DNA of 64,000 bases from the NCBI GenBank assembly GCA_025451675.1, contig JANWJZ010000077.1, forward strand, positions 62,001-126,000. Direction: 5' to 3'. Within the stretch, counting starts at the first letter, position 1. The number at the start of each line of letters is the position of its first letter. Below are positions 8,161 through 15,850 of the stretch, piece after piece. This DNA comes from Halanaerobiales bacterium. GTDB taxonomy: Bacteria; Bacillota; Halanaerobiia; Halanaerobiales; DTU029. The position numbers and the translations under genes are program-made. A model generated the notes under the pieces. It searched no databases, was not told where the DNA came from, and saw only the letters and a list, made by a program, of their open reading frames with translations.

Positions 8161-10185
8161 TTATGCTATATCTGGCTGATAACCCATTTCGGCATCACAT
8201 TTTGGACAATATTCGTGTTCTCCGGCCAGGTAGCCATGCACTGGACAGATACTAAATGTAGGTGTAATCGTGAAATAAGGCAGTTTGAAATTTTCAGCAA
8301 TCCTCTTGACCAGTAATTTGGTACTTTCTTTAGATGGCATTTTTTCCCCGATGAAGCCATGGAGTACTGTACCTCCGGTATATTTTGATTGTAATTCATC
8401 CTGTAATTCCAGTGCTGTAAATATATCATCAGTATAACCTACTGGAAGATGGGTAGAGTTAGTATAATATGGATGAGCACCCTCATACCTTACCCTTTCC
8501 TCATTGGCCACAATAATATCATTGAATTTTTCTTTATCCAGCCTGGCAAAACGATAGGAGGTACCTTCAGCAGGAGTAGCCTCCAGGTTATAAAGATTAT
8601 CTGTTTCCTCCTGGAACTCAATCATTTTATCTCTCATGAAATCTAGAACTTCCAGGGCAAAAGTTAAACCTTCATCGCTGCCAATATCCTTGCCCATGAA
8701 ATTTAATAAAGCTTCATTCATTCCATTGATACCGATTGTACTGAAGTGATTTTGCCAGTATCTGTTGAATCTCTTCTTAACATCCCTCAGATAGAATTTT
8801 GAATAGGGATAGAGTCCGTCTTCTGTAAAACGTTCCAGGACTTTACGTTTAATCTCCAGGCTGTTTTTGGCAGCTTCCATCAATCTTTCCAGGTTGCTGA
8901 AAAATTCTTTCTTTGTGCTGGATAGATAACCGATCCGAGGTAAATTTATTGTCACAACACCTATGCTTCCGGTCATTGGGTTGGCACCAAAAAGCCCGCC
9001 ACCGCGTTTCCTTAATTCCCGGTTATCCAGTCTAAGACGGCAACACATTGATCTGGCATCATCTGGATCCATATCAGAATTTATGAAATTGGAGAAATAG
9101 GGAATACCATATTTAGCGGTCATTTCCCAGATAGGATCATATAAGGGGTTATCCCAGTCAAAATCCTTTGTAATATTATAAGTAGGTATTGGGAAAGAGA
9201 AGACCCTGCCTTTAGCATCTCCTTCAAGCATCACTTCAGCAAAGGCCTTATTGATCATATCCATTTCCTTCTGGAATTCTCCAAAGGTTTTGTCCATTGC
9301 TTTACCACCGATAATTGCTGGTTGTTGGGCGATAGAAGGAGAAGGAACCAGGTCCATGGTAATATTTGTAAAGGGTGTCTGGAACCCAACCCGGGTAGGA
9401 ACATTCATGTTATAAATAAATTCCTGCATGGCCTGTTTTACTTCGTCGTAGGATAATTGATCGTAATATACAAATGGTGCCAGATAAGTATCAAAATTGG
9501 CAAAGGCCTGGGCGCCGGCTGCTTCGCCCTGTAGGGTATAAAAGAAATTGACTATCTGTCCAAGGGCTGTCCGGAAATGTTTAGGGGGTTTGCTCTCCAC
9601 TTTTGTGCTTACGCCACCAAAACCCGTAAGTAATAAATCATGCAGGTCCCAGCCACAGCAATATACTGATAAGGCGTTTAAATCATGGATATGTATATCA
9701 CCGGAAATATGAAGTTCTCTAATTTCGCGGGGATAAACCTCCTGTAACCAGTATTGACTGGTTATTTCAGAAGAAATATGATTATTTAGCCCCTGTAATG
9801 AAAAACTCATATTGCTATTTTCATTAACCTTCCAGTCACTACGGTCCAGGTATCTATCAATTATATTTAAAGCCTCGCTTAATACTTTTTTGGTATCCCT
9901 GAATTTAGCCCGTTGTTCTCGATAGAGGATATAGGCTTTGGCTATATCAGAATAACCTTTTTCGATTAATATCTTTTCTACCAGATCTTGTATTTGCTCA
10001 ACATGAGGAATACCACCATCTCTAAAAAAGATATTCAGATAGGATAAGACCGCCTTGGTTACATCTTCAGCAATATCTTCATCGGTAATATTTACTGCTT
10101 TGCTGGCTTTATAGACAGCATTTTTTATTTTTGTTTCATCAAAAGGCACCTTTCTCCCATCTCTCTTTTTGATGTACCGTATCAT
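8161..10185 (-). CDS. nrdD: Anaerobic (class III) ribonucleoside-triphosphate reductase, lacking its glycyl-radical tail
   Basis: 674 residues. An N-terminal ATP-cone (about 3-90, RDGRKVPFDETKI) for allosteric control is followed by the ten-stranded catalytic barrel, with RSMCCRLRLDN and GSIGVVTINLPRIGY typical of NrdD. The C-terminus has CPVHGYLAGEHEYCPKC, the zinc-binding Cys cluster, and then ends at a TAA 12 codons after the last Cys. The RVxGY glycyl-radical segment that normally follows is absent here and is encoded at 7274-7429. It reduces NTPs to dNTPs without oxygen. GGGGGA at 10191-10196 precedes the ATG. Likely regulated by NrdR (boxes at 10300-10348). Confidence 0.95.
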   Translation of the reverse strand: MIRYIKKRDGRKVPFDETKIKNAVYKASKAVNITDEDIAEDVTKAVLSYLNIFFRDGGIPHVEQIQDLVEKILIEKGYSDIAKAYILYREQRAKFRDTKKVLSEALNIIDRYLDRSDWKVNENSNMSFSLQGLNNHISSEITSQYWLQEVYPREIRELHISGDIHIHDLNALSVYCCGWDLHDLLLTGFGGVSTKVESKPPKHFRTALGQIVNFFYTLQGEAAGAQAFANFDTYLAPFVYYDQLSYDEVKQAMQEFIYNMNVPTRVGFQTPFTNITMDLVPSPSIAQQPAIIGGKAMDKTFGEFQKEMDMINKAFAEVMLEGDAKGRVFSFPIPTYNITKDFDWDNPLYDPIWEMTAKYGIPYFSNFINSDMDPDDARSMCCRLRLDNRELRKRGGGLFGANPMTGSIGVVTINLPRIGYLSSTKKEFFSNLERLMEAAKNSLEIKRKVLERFTEDGLYPYSKFYLRDVKKRFNRYWQNHFSTIGINGMNEALLNFMGKDIGSDEGLTFALEVLDFMRDKMIEFQEETDNLYNLEATPAEGTSYRFARLDKEKFNDIIVANEERVRYEGAHPYYTNSTHLPVGYTDDIFTALELQDELQSKYTGGTVLHGFIGEKMPSKESTKLLVKRIAENFKLPYFTITPTFSICPVHGYLAGEHEYCPKCDAEMGYQPDIA

Positions 10186-10220
10186 AATAATCCCCCTTGA
10201 TTTTTTCTTTACAGGATAAT

Positions 10221-10249
10221 ATATTAAAATAGAATAAAATTATTGTCAA
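10221..10249 (-). promoter_or_regulatory. Promoter of the nrdD operon
   Basis: On the minus strand TTGACA (10249-10244), a 17-base spacer and TAATAT (10226-10221), about 35 bases before the nrdD ATG. Confidence 0.75.
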
Positions 10250-10299
10250 CAAACCTGTTTCAGGAAAGCTTGACAAAAACAGACATAAAATTAGCGGAA

Positions 10300-10348
10300 C
10301 AACTATATATAGTATTATTCCGCTTATTCAAAATACTAGATATAGTAT
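10300..10348. promoter_or_regulatory. Tandem NrdR-like boxes
   Basis: Two 16-base sites at 10300-10315 (core CTATATATAG, symmetric) and 10333-10348 (core CTAGATATAG). Both fit the NrdR consensus acaCwAtATaTwGtgt, and their centres are 33 bp apart, close to the three helical turns usual for NrdR box pairs. They lie upstream of the nrdD promoter. NrdR is an ATP-cone repressor of ribonucleotide reductase genes; its own gene is not in the window. Confidence 0.72.
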
Positions 10349-10416
10349 TATTCTTCATCATAATTAAAAGTCCTGCACGAAAATAAAATTTATTTAAATA
10401 TTAATTTTATCTGAGC

Positions 10417-10461
10417 AAAAAGAAAAGGAGGAAAAAAGAAGAAAAAAGAGGAAGAAAGAGG
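10417..10461 (+). other. Uninterrupted 45-base polypurine tract
   Basis: Every base from 10417 to 10461 is A or G on the plus strand. It lies in the 363-bp gap between nrdD and the tRNA genes; apart from the NrdR-like boxes, the nrdD promoter and the tRNA promoter I see no gene in this gap. The tract contains AGGAGG but no open frame of note follows. Confidence 0.8.
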
Positions 10462-10499
10462 CAGGGGTAAAACTTCGACAAAAAAATGGCCTAATACCC

Positions 10500-10528
10500 T
10501 TGACAGGGAAAAATAAAAATGTTATTAT
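10500..10528 (+). promoter_or_regulatory. Promoter of the tRNA cluster
   Basis: TTGACA at 10500-10505, a 17-base spacer ending in TG plus one base (extended -10), and TATTAT at 10523-10528, about 20 bases before tRNA-Lys. A strong consensus, as expected for a stable-RNA operon. Confidence 0.8.
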
Positions 10529-10548
10529 AAATATCGGCAAAGAGAGGA

Positions 10549-10624
10549 GAGCCATTAGCTCAGTCGGTAGAGCACCTGACTTTTAATCAGGGTGTCGGAG
10601 GTTCGATTCCTCCATGGCTCACCA
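10549..10624 (+). tRNA. tRNA-Lys (anticodon TTT)
   Basis: 76 nt with encoded CCA. The acceptor stem is GAGCCAT/ATGGCTC, the anticodon loop CTTTTAA gives TTT, and the T-arm reads GGAGGTTCGATTCCTCC. Confidence 0.97.
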
Positions 10625-10628
10625 ATAT

Positions 10629-10705
<77 letters not shown>

Positions 10706-10712
10706 ATTAAGT

Positions 10713-10788
10713 GGTGAGATAGCTCAGTTGGTAGAGCAGTGGACTGAAAATCCACGTGTCGACAGTTCGATTCTGTCTCTCACCACCA
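10713..10788 (+). tRNA. tRNA-Phe (anticodon GAA)
   Basis: 76 nt with encoded CCA. The acceptor is GGTGAGA/TCTCACC and the anticodon loop CTGAAAA gives GAA. It is the last of three closely spaced tRNA genes. Confidence 0.97.
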
Positions 10789-10823
10789 TTTTTTTTATAT
10801 ACATAAAAATATTTTTAAATAAT

Positions 10824-10848
10824 AAAAAAAGCCTCTGGAGGCTTTTTT
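10824..10848. terminator. Bidirectional terminator between the tRNA cluster and the recombinase gene
   Basis: A-run, GCCTCTGGAGGC hairpin (10831-10842), then T-run. It ends the tRNA operon on the plus strand and the convergent recombinase gene on the minus strand. Confidence 0.85.
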
Positions 10849-10850
10849 GT

Positions 10851-11798
10851 TTATATATTTTCTTTTGGTAAATCGGGTGATAGATCAGGCAATTTATTTA
10901 TTGCCTGTATTTTTTCCTCTATATCTGTATGTGTATATATTTGTGTGGTAGCTATATTGCTGTGACCAAGTAAATCCTGCACTATTTTTAAATCTTTGGT
11001 CTGATAATATAATAATGAAGCAAAGGTATGTCTCAGTTTATGAGGAGTTATTTTGCTGGCATTTTTGATACCTGCTAATTTGGCATATTTTTTAACCATT
11101 AACTGTACTGTCCTGACATTTATTCTCCGGCCATGTCTGGAAATAAATAAGGCATTCTGGTCTTCCTTGTTTTTAATTTTGATACTTTGCCTTACCTGCA
11201 GGTAATTTTTTATTGCTTCTAAAATATCATCATGTAAAGGGATAGTCCTTTCTTTATTACCTTTACCAAAAAATTTAATAGATTTATTGACAAAATCGAT
11301 ATTCTCTAAATCGAGATTTACTAATTCAGAAACCCTCAGCCCGGTATATAAAAACAATTTAACGATAGCCAGGTTCCTGGTTTTATTGATATTATCGTCA
11401 TTTATTATTGCCTCTATATATCTGCGGGCTTCATTTAATTTCATATAGATGGGCTCAGAACGTATCTCGGTTTTACTGGCTTCTATTAGCAGGGCGGGAT
11501 TTTCCTTTATAATCTCGTTTTTCTGCAAATATTTAAAAAAAGAGCGGATAGAATATAATTTCCTGTTTCTCGTGACCGGGCTATTTTCCTCTACTAATAT
11601 AGAATCAGCCAGAAAATCGGTTATCTCATATCTGCTGATTTCCTTTACATCAAAGTCTTCTGGAAACCCGCAATTATCAATCAGATAACGTTGAAACAAT
11701 TGCAGATCAATGGTATATTCTTTTATGGTTAATGGAGAATAGCCTTTTTCTACTGCCAGGTATTTTTGAAAACTATTTACAGCTTTAGTATAGATCAT
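10851..11798 (-). CDS. Tyrosine recombinase, XerC/XerD type
   Basis: 315 residues. An N-terminal SAM-like core-binding domain (about 5-95) precedes the catalytic domain. Catalytic residues are all visible: Arg in TGLRVSEL, Lys in GKGNKERTIPL, HKLRH, the His in LLGHSNIATTQ and the Tyr in IYTHT. The length and single-gene setting fit the chromosome-dimer-resolving Xer proteins of Firmicutes (site dif) rather than a phage integrase. It converges on a tRNA cluster with only a terminator between, which also recalls integrases near tRNA sites, but no element borders are visible. AGGAGGG precedes the ATG. Confidence 0.9.
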   Translation of the reverse strand: MIYTKAVNSFQKYLAVEKGYSPLTIKEYTIDLQLFQRYLIDNCGFPEDFDVKEISRYEITDFLADSILVEENSPVTRNRKLYSIRSFFKYLQKNEIIKENPALLIEASKTEIRSEPIYMKLNEARRYIEAIINDDNINKTRNLAIVKLFLYTGLRVSELVNLDLENIDFVNKSIKFFGKGNKERTIPLHDDILEAIKNYLQVRQSIKIKNKEDQNALFISRHGRRINVRTVQLMVKKYAKLAGIKNASKITPHKLRHTFASLLYYQTKDLKIVQDLLGHSNIATTQIYTHTDIEEKIQAINKLPDLSPDLPKENI

Positions 11799-11904
11799 AT
11801 CCTATAACCCTCCTGAAATGAAAGGATAATTAAATATAGGTGCTTATGTTAAAATTATAACATAGTCATAAAAAAAGTGCATAAGGAGTTTTACATTGAA
11901 ATAA

Positions 11905-11933
11905 TTGCATTTTATAAGTTGTTTTAATATAAT
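11905..11933 (+). promoter_or_regulatory. Promoter upstream of the glutaredoxin gene
   Basis: TTGCAT at 11905-11910, a 17-base spacer and a perfect TATAAT at 11928-11933, about 40 bases before the glutaredoxin ATG. Confidence 0.7.
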
Positions 11934-11971
11934 AGAGGTGAATAATTAATTTAAACAATGGGGGTTAAGAT

Positions 11972-12214
11972 ATGGATGAATTGATTCTTTATTATTTTCC
12001 ACAATGCCCATATTGCAGGAAAGTGTTAAATTTTATAGAAAAAAATAATCTTAATAATAGATTTATTCTTAAAAATATCAGGGAAGATTCTGCTGCCAGA
12101 GAAGAGTTGATAAAAGTAGGAGGTAAAGAGCAGGTCCCATGTTTGTTTATAAATGGATCACCACTTTATGAATCCGCTGATATAATACAATGGATTGAAG
12201 AAAAACTTTTATAG
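11972..12214 (+). CDS. Glutaredoxin-family thiol oxidoreductase
   Basis: 80 residues of thioredoxin fold with the active site C12-P-Y-C15 near the N-terminus, the cis-proline region EQVPCLFINGSPLYES and a C-terminal helix. The short length matches small bacterial glutaredoxins/NrdH-like proteins. It probably reduces disulfides in the cytoplasm; in an organism without glutathione the reductant would be a thioredoxin reductase. An extra Cys follows the cis-Pro. GGGGG precedes the ATG. The next gene begins 46 bases downstream and may be co-transcribed. Confidence 0.92.
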   Translation: MDELILYYFPQCPYCRKVLNFIEKNNLNNRFILKNIREDSAAREELIKVGGKEQVPCLFINGSPLYESADIIQWIEEKLL

Positions 12215-12259
12215 TAAGAATGTAATAAAAAAAGAATATAAAAAGGAAGGAATTTATTT

Positions 12260-13042
12260 ATGGAAGAGCTAAATATCATCAGTTTTATACATAATAATGG
12301 TTTATTTTTTTCCCTTTATAATTATTTTATTTTATTTTTATTTATAATCACTTCGGCAATTCTTTTTTATCTAAATAATTATTTCTATAAAATGAACCGG
12401 AATATTGAAGAGGATATGGAGGATAATATTCCTTTTGCCAGGGACCTGATTGAAAGATATAAACTTTTATTGCAGAGACAACAGGATATAGTAGACACCG
12501 CTAGCTTTATCGATAATTATTATCTGGAAAAGAGGAAATTATTGCTTACTATTATTAATATCATAGAAAATAGTGATAAAATCTTTATATTACTGGGCTT
12601 TTTTGGCGGTTTTATCATAATCTTAAATGCATTAATTAATTTTAATTTTGAGCTGATTTCCAGTTTTCAGGAGCTTTATAATCAGTTTGGCAGTATACTA
12701 TACAATCTAAAACCGGCTTTATTTATCCTGCTTATCGGCATTATTTCTGCCATTTTTATTAAAATCATTCTAAAAAGCATCAATTTGAGAGATAGGTTTA
12801 ATACGATTAAAAAGAGATTAGAAAATCACCTGGAGAATAATATAAAATATAAATATAACCGGGAATTAAAAGAATTGGAATTATTGACAGAATTAATAAA
12901 GACAGTAGACAATGGCTTTATACGTCTGGAAAAGGCTATCTCAGAAATTGCTGAAATAAATGCTATAAAAATGCAGGCATATGAATATGCCCGCACACAG
13001 GATTATACTCAAGTGGCTGTAACAGAAGAAGAAGATTCTTAG
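12260..13042 (+). CDS. Membrane protein with MotA/ExbB-like layout, function unknown
   Basis: 260 residues with one N-terminal membrane helix (about 17-40), a cytoplasmic helical segment (45-110), two further membrane helices (about 112-135 and 150-172) and a long charged C-terminal helix. This one-loop-two-tail layout, with a glycine-rich first helix of the pair (LLGFFGGFIIILNA), resembles MotA/TolQ/ExbB proton-channel subunits, but the conserved family motifs are weak and no ExbD/MotB partner is adjacent. It is co-directional with the glutaredoxin gene and converges on rlmD. I would not assign a function. Confidence 0.8.
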   Translation: MEELNIISFIHNNGLFFSLYNYFILFLFIITSAILFYLNNYFYKMNRNIEEDMEDNIPFARDLIERYKLLLQRQQDIVDTASFIDNYYLEKRKLLLTIINIIENSDKIFILLGFFGGFIIILNALINFNFELISSFQELYNQFGSILYNLKPALFILLIGIISAIFIKIILKSINLRDRFNTIKKRLENHLENNIKYKYNRELKELELLTELIKTVDNGFIRLEKAISEIAEINAIKMQAYEYARTQDYTQVAVTEEEDS

Positions 13043-13047
13043 GATAT

Positions 13048-14406
13048 TTACTTTATCAGGTGGGCTACAGTTTCCACATGCCTTGTATAAGGAAACATGT
13101 CCACACATTGTATATCAGTTATCCTGTAATTTGCTTCCTCAAGAATTTTTAAATCCCTTACCAGAGAGAGTGGGTTACAGGAAATATAAAGGATTTCGCC
13201 TGAACCCAATTCTATAATTTTTTCCAGTGCTTTAGGATGAATACCAGGTCTTGGTGGGTCAACAACTATCAGATCTGGTTTTTCTATTAGTTCATCGATT
13301 TTTTCCAATACATCACCGGCTATGAACTTACAATTAACAAGATTATTCAGTCTGGCATTTTCCCTGGCAATCACTACAGCTTCTTTGTTGATTTCAATAC
13401 CATATACTTCTTTAGCTTTCTTAGCCAGTATCTGGCTGATAGTGCCGGTACCACAATAGAGATCATAGATCGTTTTATCTTCAGGATTATCAATGAATTT
13501 TAATGCAGTTTGATAGAGTTTTTCAGCTCCATAAGTGTTCGGCTGGAAAAAAGAGAAAGGGGTGATCATAAAATTTAAACCAAGGATTTCCTCCATTATA
13601 TATTCACGGCCGTAATGAACTATCAATTTGTCACACTTTATTGTATCAGAATAGTCATCATTTATGGTCTGAAGAAAACTGACCAGATTACCTTCCAGAT
13701 GCAGCCCTTTTAATAATTCAGTGAGCTCTGTAAAATCATGTTCTTCCTGTGAGGTGGTTACTAAATTGACCATGATTTCTCCAGTTTTTAGTCCTTTACG
13801 GATGACCAGGTGCCGTAGGTAACCTTCCCGTTCAATTATATGATATCTTTTATAATCATGTCCTCTAAAATAATCTAATACAGTTCTAAGGATAATTCTA
13901 AAATCATTATCTACCAGTTGGCATTGGTTAACAGTAATTACATCAAAACGCCTATCTCTGGGATGCATGCCCAGCTGAAGGGTTCCGTCTTTTTCTAAAT
14001 CACCGAAACTGAATTCCATTTTATTTCTATATTCTTTGTTAAAAGGACTGGGAACAATTTCATAAAAATTATAACTTCCTGTTAAATTATTATTCATTAA
14101 TTCCCGGACCTGTTTTTCTTTAATTTCCAGTTGTTTCTCATATAGGATTCCCTGGTAACTGCAGCCGCCACATTCACCGGAATGGATACATACAGGTTGG
14201 TCTTCGAGTGGGGATTTTTCAAGTAATTCTAACAATCTACCTTCATAATACCCTTTTTTCTTTTTTATGATAATAGTCTGTACCTTTTGGCCAGGAATTG
14301 TATTCTTAACTCTGATTTCCTGATCATCAATTCTGGCTACACCAATATTGGGAAATAGAACTTTGTCAATTGTTATATCCAGCTTTGCACCTTTTTTGAT
14401 CTGCAT
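13048..14406 (-). CDS. rlmD: 23S rRNA (uracil-5-)-methyltransferase, RlmD/RumA family
   Basis: 452 residues: an N-terminal TRAM domain (about 5-60), a 4Fe-4S cluster motif (CIHSGECGGC near 75, plus a later Cys), a central domain, and a C-terminal Rossmann AdoMet domain with YDLYCGTGTISQ, DPPRPGIHP and the catalytic Cys in SCNPLSL. The family methylates U1939 (RlmD) or U747 (RlmC) of 23S rRNA; in Firmicutes a single enzyme (RlmCD) may do both, so site specificity is not settled. It ends only six bases from the convergent membrane-protein gene. Confidence 0.93.
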   Translation of the reverse strand: MQIKKGAKLDITIDKVLFPNIGVARIDDQEIRVKNTIPGQKVQTIIIKKKKGYYEGRLLELLEKSPLEDQPVCIHSGECGGCSYQGILYEKQLEIKEKQVRELMNNNLTGSYNFYEIVPSPFNKEYRNKMEFSFGDLEKDGTLQLGMHPRDRRFDVITVNQCQLVDNDFRIILRTVLDYFRGHDYKRYHIIEREGYLRHLVIRKGLKTGEIMVNLVTTSQEEHDFTELTELLKGLHLEGNLVSFLQTINDDYSDTIKCDKLIVHYGREYIMEEILGLNFMITPFSFFQPNTYGAEKLYQTALKFIDNPEDKTIYDLYCGTGTISQILAKKAKEVYGIEINKEAVVIARENARLNNLVNCKFIAGDVLEKIDELIEKPDLIVVDPPRPGIHPKALEKIIELGSGEILYISCNPLSLVRDLKILEEANYRITDIQCVDMFPYTRHVETVAHLIK

Positions 14407-14503
14407 TTCCTTTTCACATCGCTTTCTAAGAGTCTTTTTCTTATATTTTAAATATCACTAATAGTTTATGTCAAGTTTAATTAGAATTTTGTCCTCCCTG
14501 TAA

Positions 14504-14532
14504 TTGAACTATTAATAAATATGTATTAAAAT
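14504..14532 (+). promoter_or_regulatory. Promoter of hslO
   Basis: TTGAAC at 14504-14509, a 17-base spacer and TAAAAT at 14527-14532, within the divergent rlmD-hslO gap. Confidence 0.65.
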
Positions 14533-14568
14533 AAAATAGAGTATTGAAAAATGGAAGATGGTGATGAT

Positions 14569-15447
14569 ATGCAGGATTATCTAATAAGGGTTCTAACAAC
14601 AAATAAAGAAATAAGGGCATTAGCAGTCCGGTCTACTGAATTGGTGGAAAAGGCAAGAAAAGCACATAATACTACACCTGTTGCAACAGCAGCATTAGGC
14701 CGCTTACTCAGCGCTGCTCTCCTTATGGGTTCGATGATTAAAGGAGGAGATGAAATAAAACTTATTGTTGAAGGTGACGGCCCTCTGGAAAGAGTAATTG
14801 CAGAGGCAAACCAGAGTGGTACAGTCAGGGGTTATGTAAGTAATCCCCAGGTTCCTTTACTATTAAAACATGAAGGGAAACTGGATGTGGCTGCTGCAAT
14901 AGGAAATGGGCAATTAAGGGTTGTTAAAACTAAATTATTAAAGAACTCCTATGAAAGTTCTGTGCCTTTAGTCAGTGGTGAGATTGCTGAAGATCTTACC
15001 TATTATTATGCCCAATCTGAGCAGACCCCTTCAGCAATAGGCCTGGGTGTTCTGGTAGATAAAGATCTCAGTGTGAAAGCGGCAGGTGGTTTTATAATTC
15101 AATTATTGCCAGGCGCAAAAGAAGAGACGATATGTACTCTGGAAGAAAATTTAAAAAAGATAAGTTCAGTAAGTAATTTAATAGAGGAAGGAAAAACCCC
15201 CGAAGAGATTCTGGAAATACTCCTGGCCGGTTTTGATTTCAGGATTATGGAGAGAAAAGAGGTGGAATATAAATGTAAATGCGACCGGGAGAGGATTGCG
15301 GTTTTATTATCAAGTTTTGATCAAAAAGAAATAGAAGAGATAATGGAGAAAGAGGGGAAAATAGAGGTCAGGTGTCATTTCTGCAACCAGATTTATGAGT
15401 TTACCCTTGATGATATCAAAAGCATGAATTTTGATGAAAGGGGATGA
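14569..15447 (+). CDS. hslO: Redox-regulated chaperone Hsp33
   Basis: About 292 residues. The N-terminal chaperone domain begins MQDYLIRVLTTN, and the C-terminal zinc switch carries CKC (near 232) and CHFC (near 265), the CxC...CxxC set that releases zinc and forms disulfides under oxidative stress. The ATG at 14569 gives the family-typical N-terminus; an in-frame ATG at 14551 adds six residues and lacks a ribosome site. Hsp33 holds unfolding proteins in the cytoplasm during oxidative or heat stress. A 97-residue membrane protein gene follows after six bases. Confidence 0.95.
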   Translation: MQDYLIRVLTTNKEIRALAVRSTELVEKARKAHNTTPVATAALGRLLSAALLMGSMIKGGDEIKLIVEGDGPLERVIAEANQSGTVRGYVSNPQVPLLLKHEGKLDVAAAIGNGQLRVVKTKLLKNSYESSVPLVSGEIAEDLTYYYAQSEQTPSAIGLGVLVDKDLSVKAAGGFIIQLLPGAKEETICTLEENLKKISSVSNLIEEGKTPEEILEILLAGFDFRIMERKEVEYKCKCDRERIAVLLSSFDQKEIEEIMEKEGKIEVRCHFCNQIYEFTLDDIKSMNFDERG

Positions 15448-15453
15448 CAGGTC

Positions 15454-15747
15454 TTGGAGAGAACAAGGATCTATTTAACGGAAAGCCTTTCTGGTAAAGA
15501 AAGAAATAGATATAAACAAAAGAAAGAAGATTATAGTATCCTGGATACTGTAATTAAAGCCATTGGCTACCTCATTATTGTTACCGGCATTATCATTGGC
15601 GGATATATGTTATTTGCCTCAACTGGAGTCGACCTGTTCATGGTTTTTTTACTGATCTTAAGTACTACAGTCCTGGGTGTTTTGATTATTGGTTTTGCCA
15701 GAATTATTTACCTATTAACTGAAATAAATAATAAATTAAAAAGTTAA
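15454..15747 (+). CDS. Small membrane protein, 97 residues
   Basis: TTG start at 15454, six bases after the hslO stop, with GGGGA just upstream inside hslO. A charged N-terminal third is followed by two hydrophobic helices (about 34-54 and 59-83) and a short polar tail. No family is recognised. It is probably translated from the hslO transcript, but nothing in the sequence shows a link to redox stress. Confidence 0.75.
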   Translation: MERTRIYLTESLSGKERNRYKQKKEDYSILDTVIKAIGYLIIVTGIIIGGYMLFASTGVDLFMVFLLILSTTVLGVLIIGFARIIYLLTEINNKLKS

Positions 15748-15770
15748 AACAAAATAAATTTGTAAAAAGA

Positions 15771-15798
15771 TTGCGATTTTTGTTTGTTAAGATATAAT
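15771..15798 (+). promoter_or_regulatory. Promoter of the ABC exporter operon
   Basis: TTGCGA at 15771-15776, a 16-base spacer and TATAAT at 15793-15798, about 50 bases before the first ABC gene. Confidence 0.6.
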
Positions 15799-15850
15799 AA
15801 TATATTACATAAAGAAATCATTACAGAATTATAAGACGAGGAGGAAGAAT

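Noticed and set aside
8161-8163. NrdD stop as a selenocysteine or readthrough codon joining it to a glycyl-radical tail
   Set aside because: The codon is TAA, and nrdG lies between NrdD and the tail gene, so one polypeptide cannot result.
10417-10461. Purine-rich stretch as a CRISPR or tandem repeat
   Set aside because: No repeated unit with spacers; only base-composition bias.
10851-11798. Tyrosine recombinase as the integrase of a mobile element
   Set aside because: Neighbouring genes are core functions, no phage or transfer genes occur, and the tRNA genes are intact without a visible partial copy.
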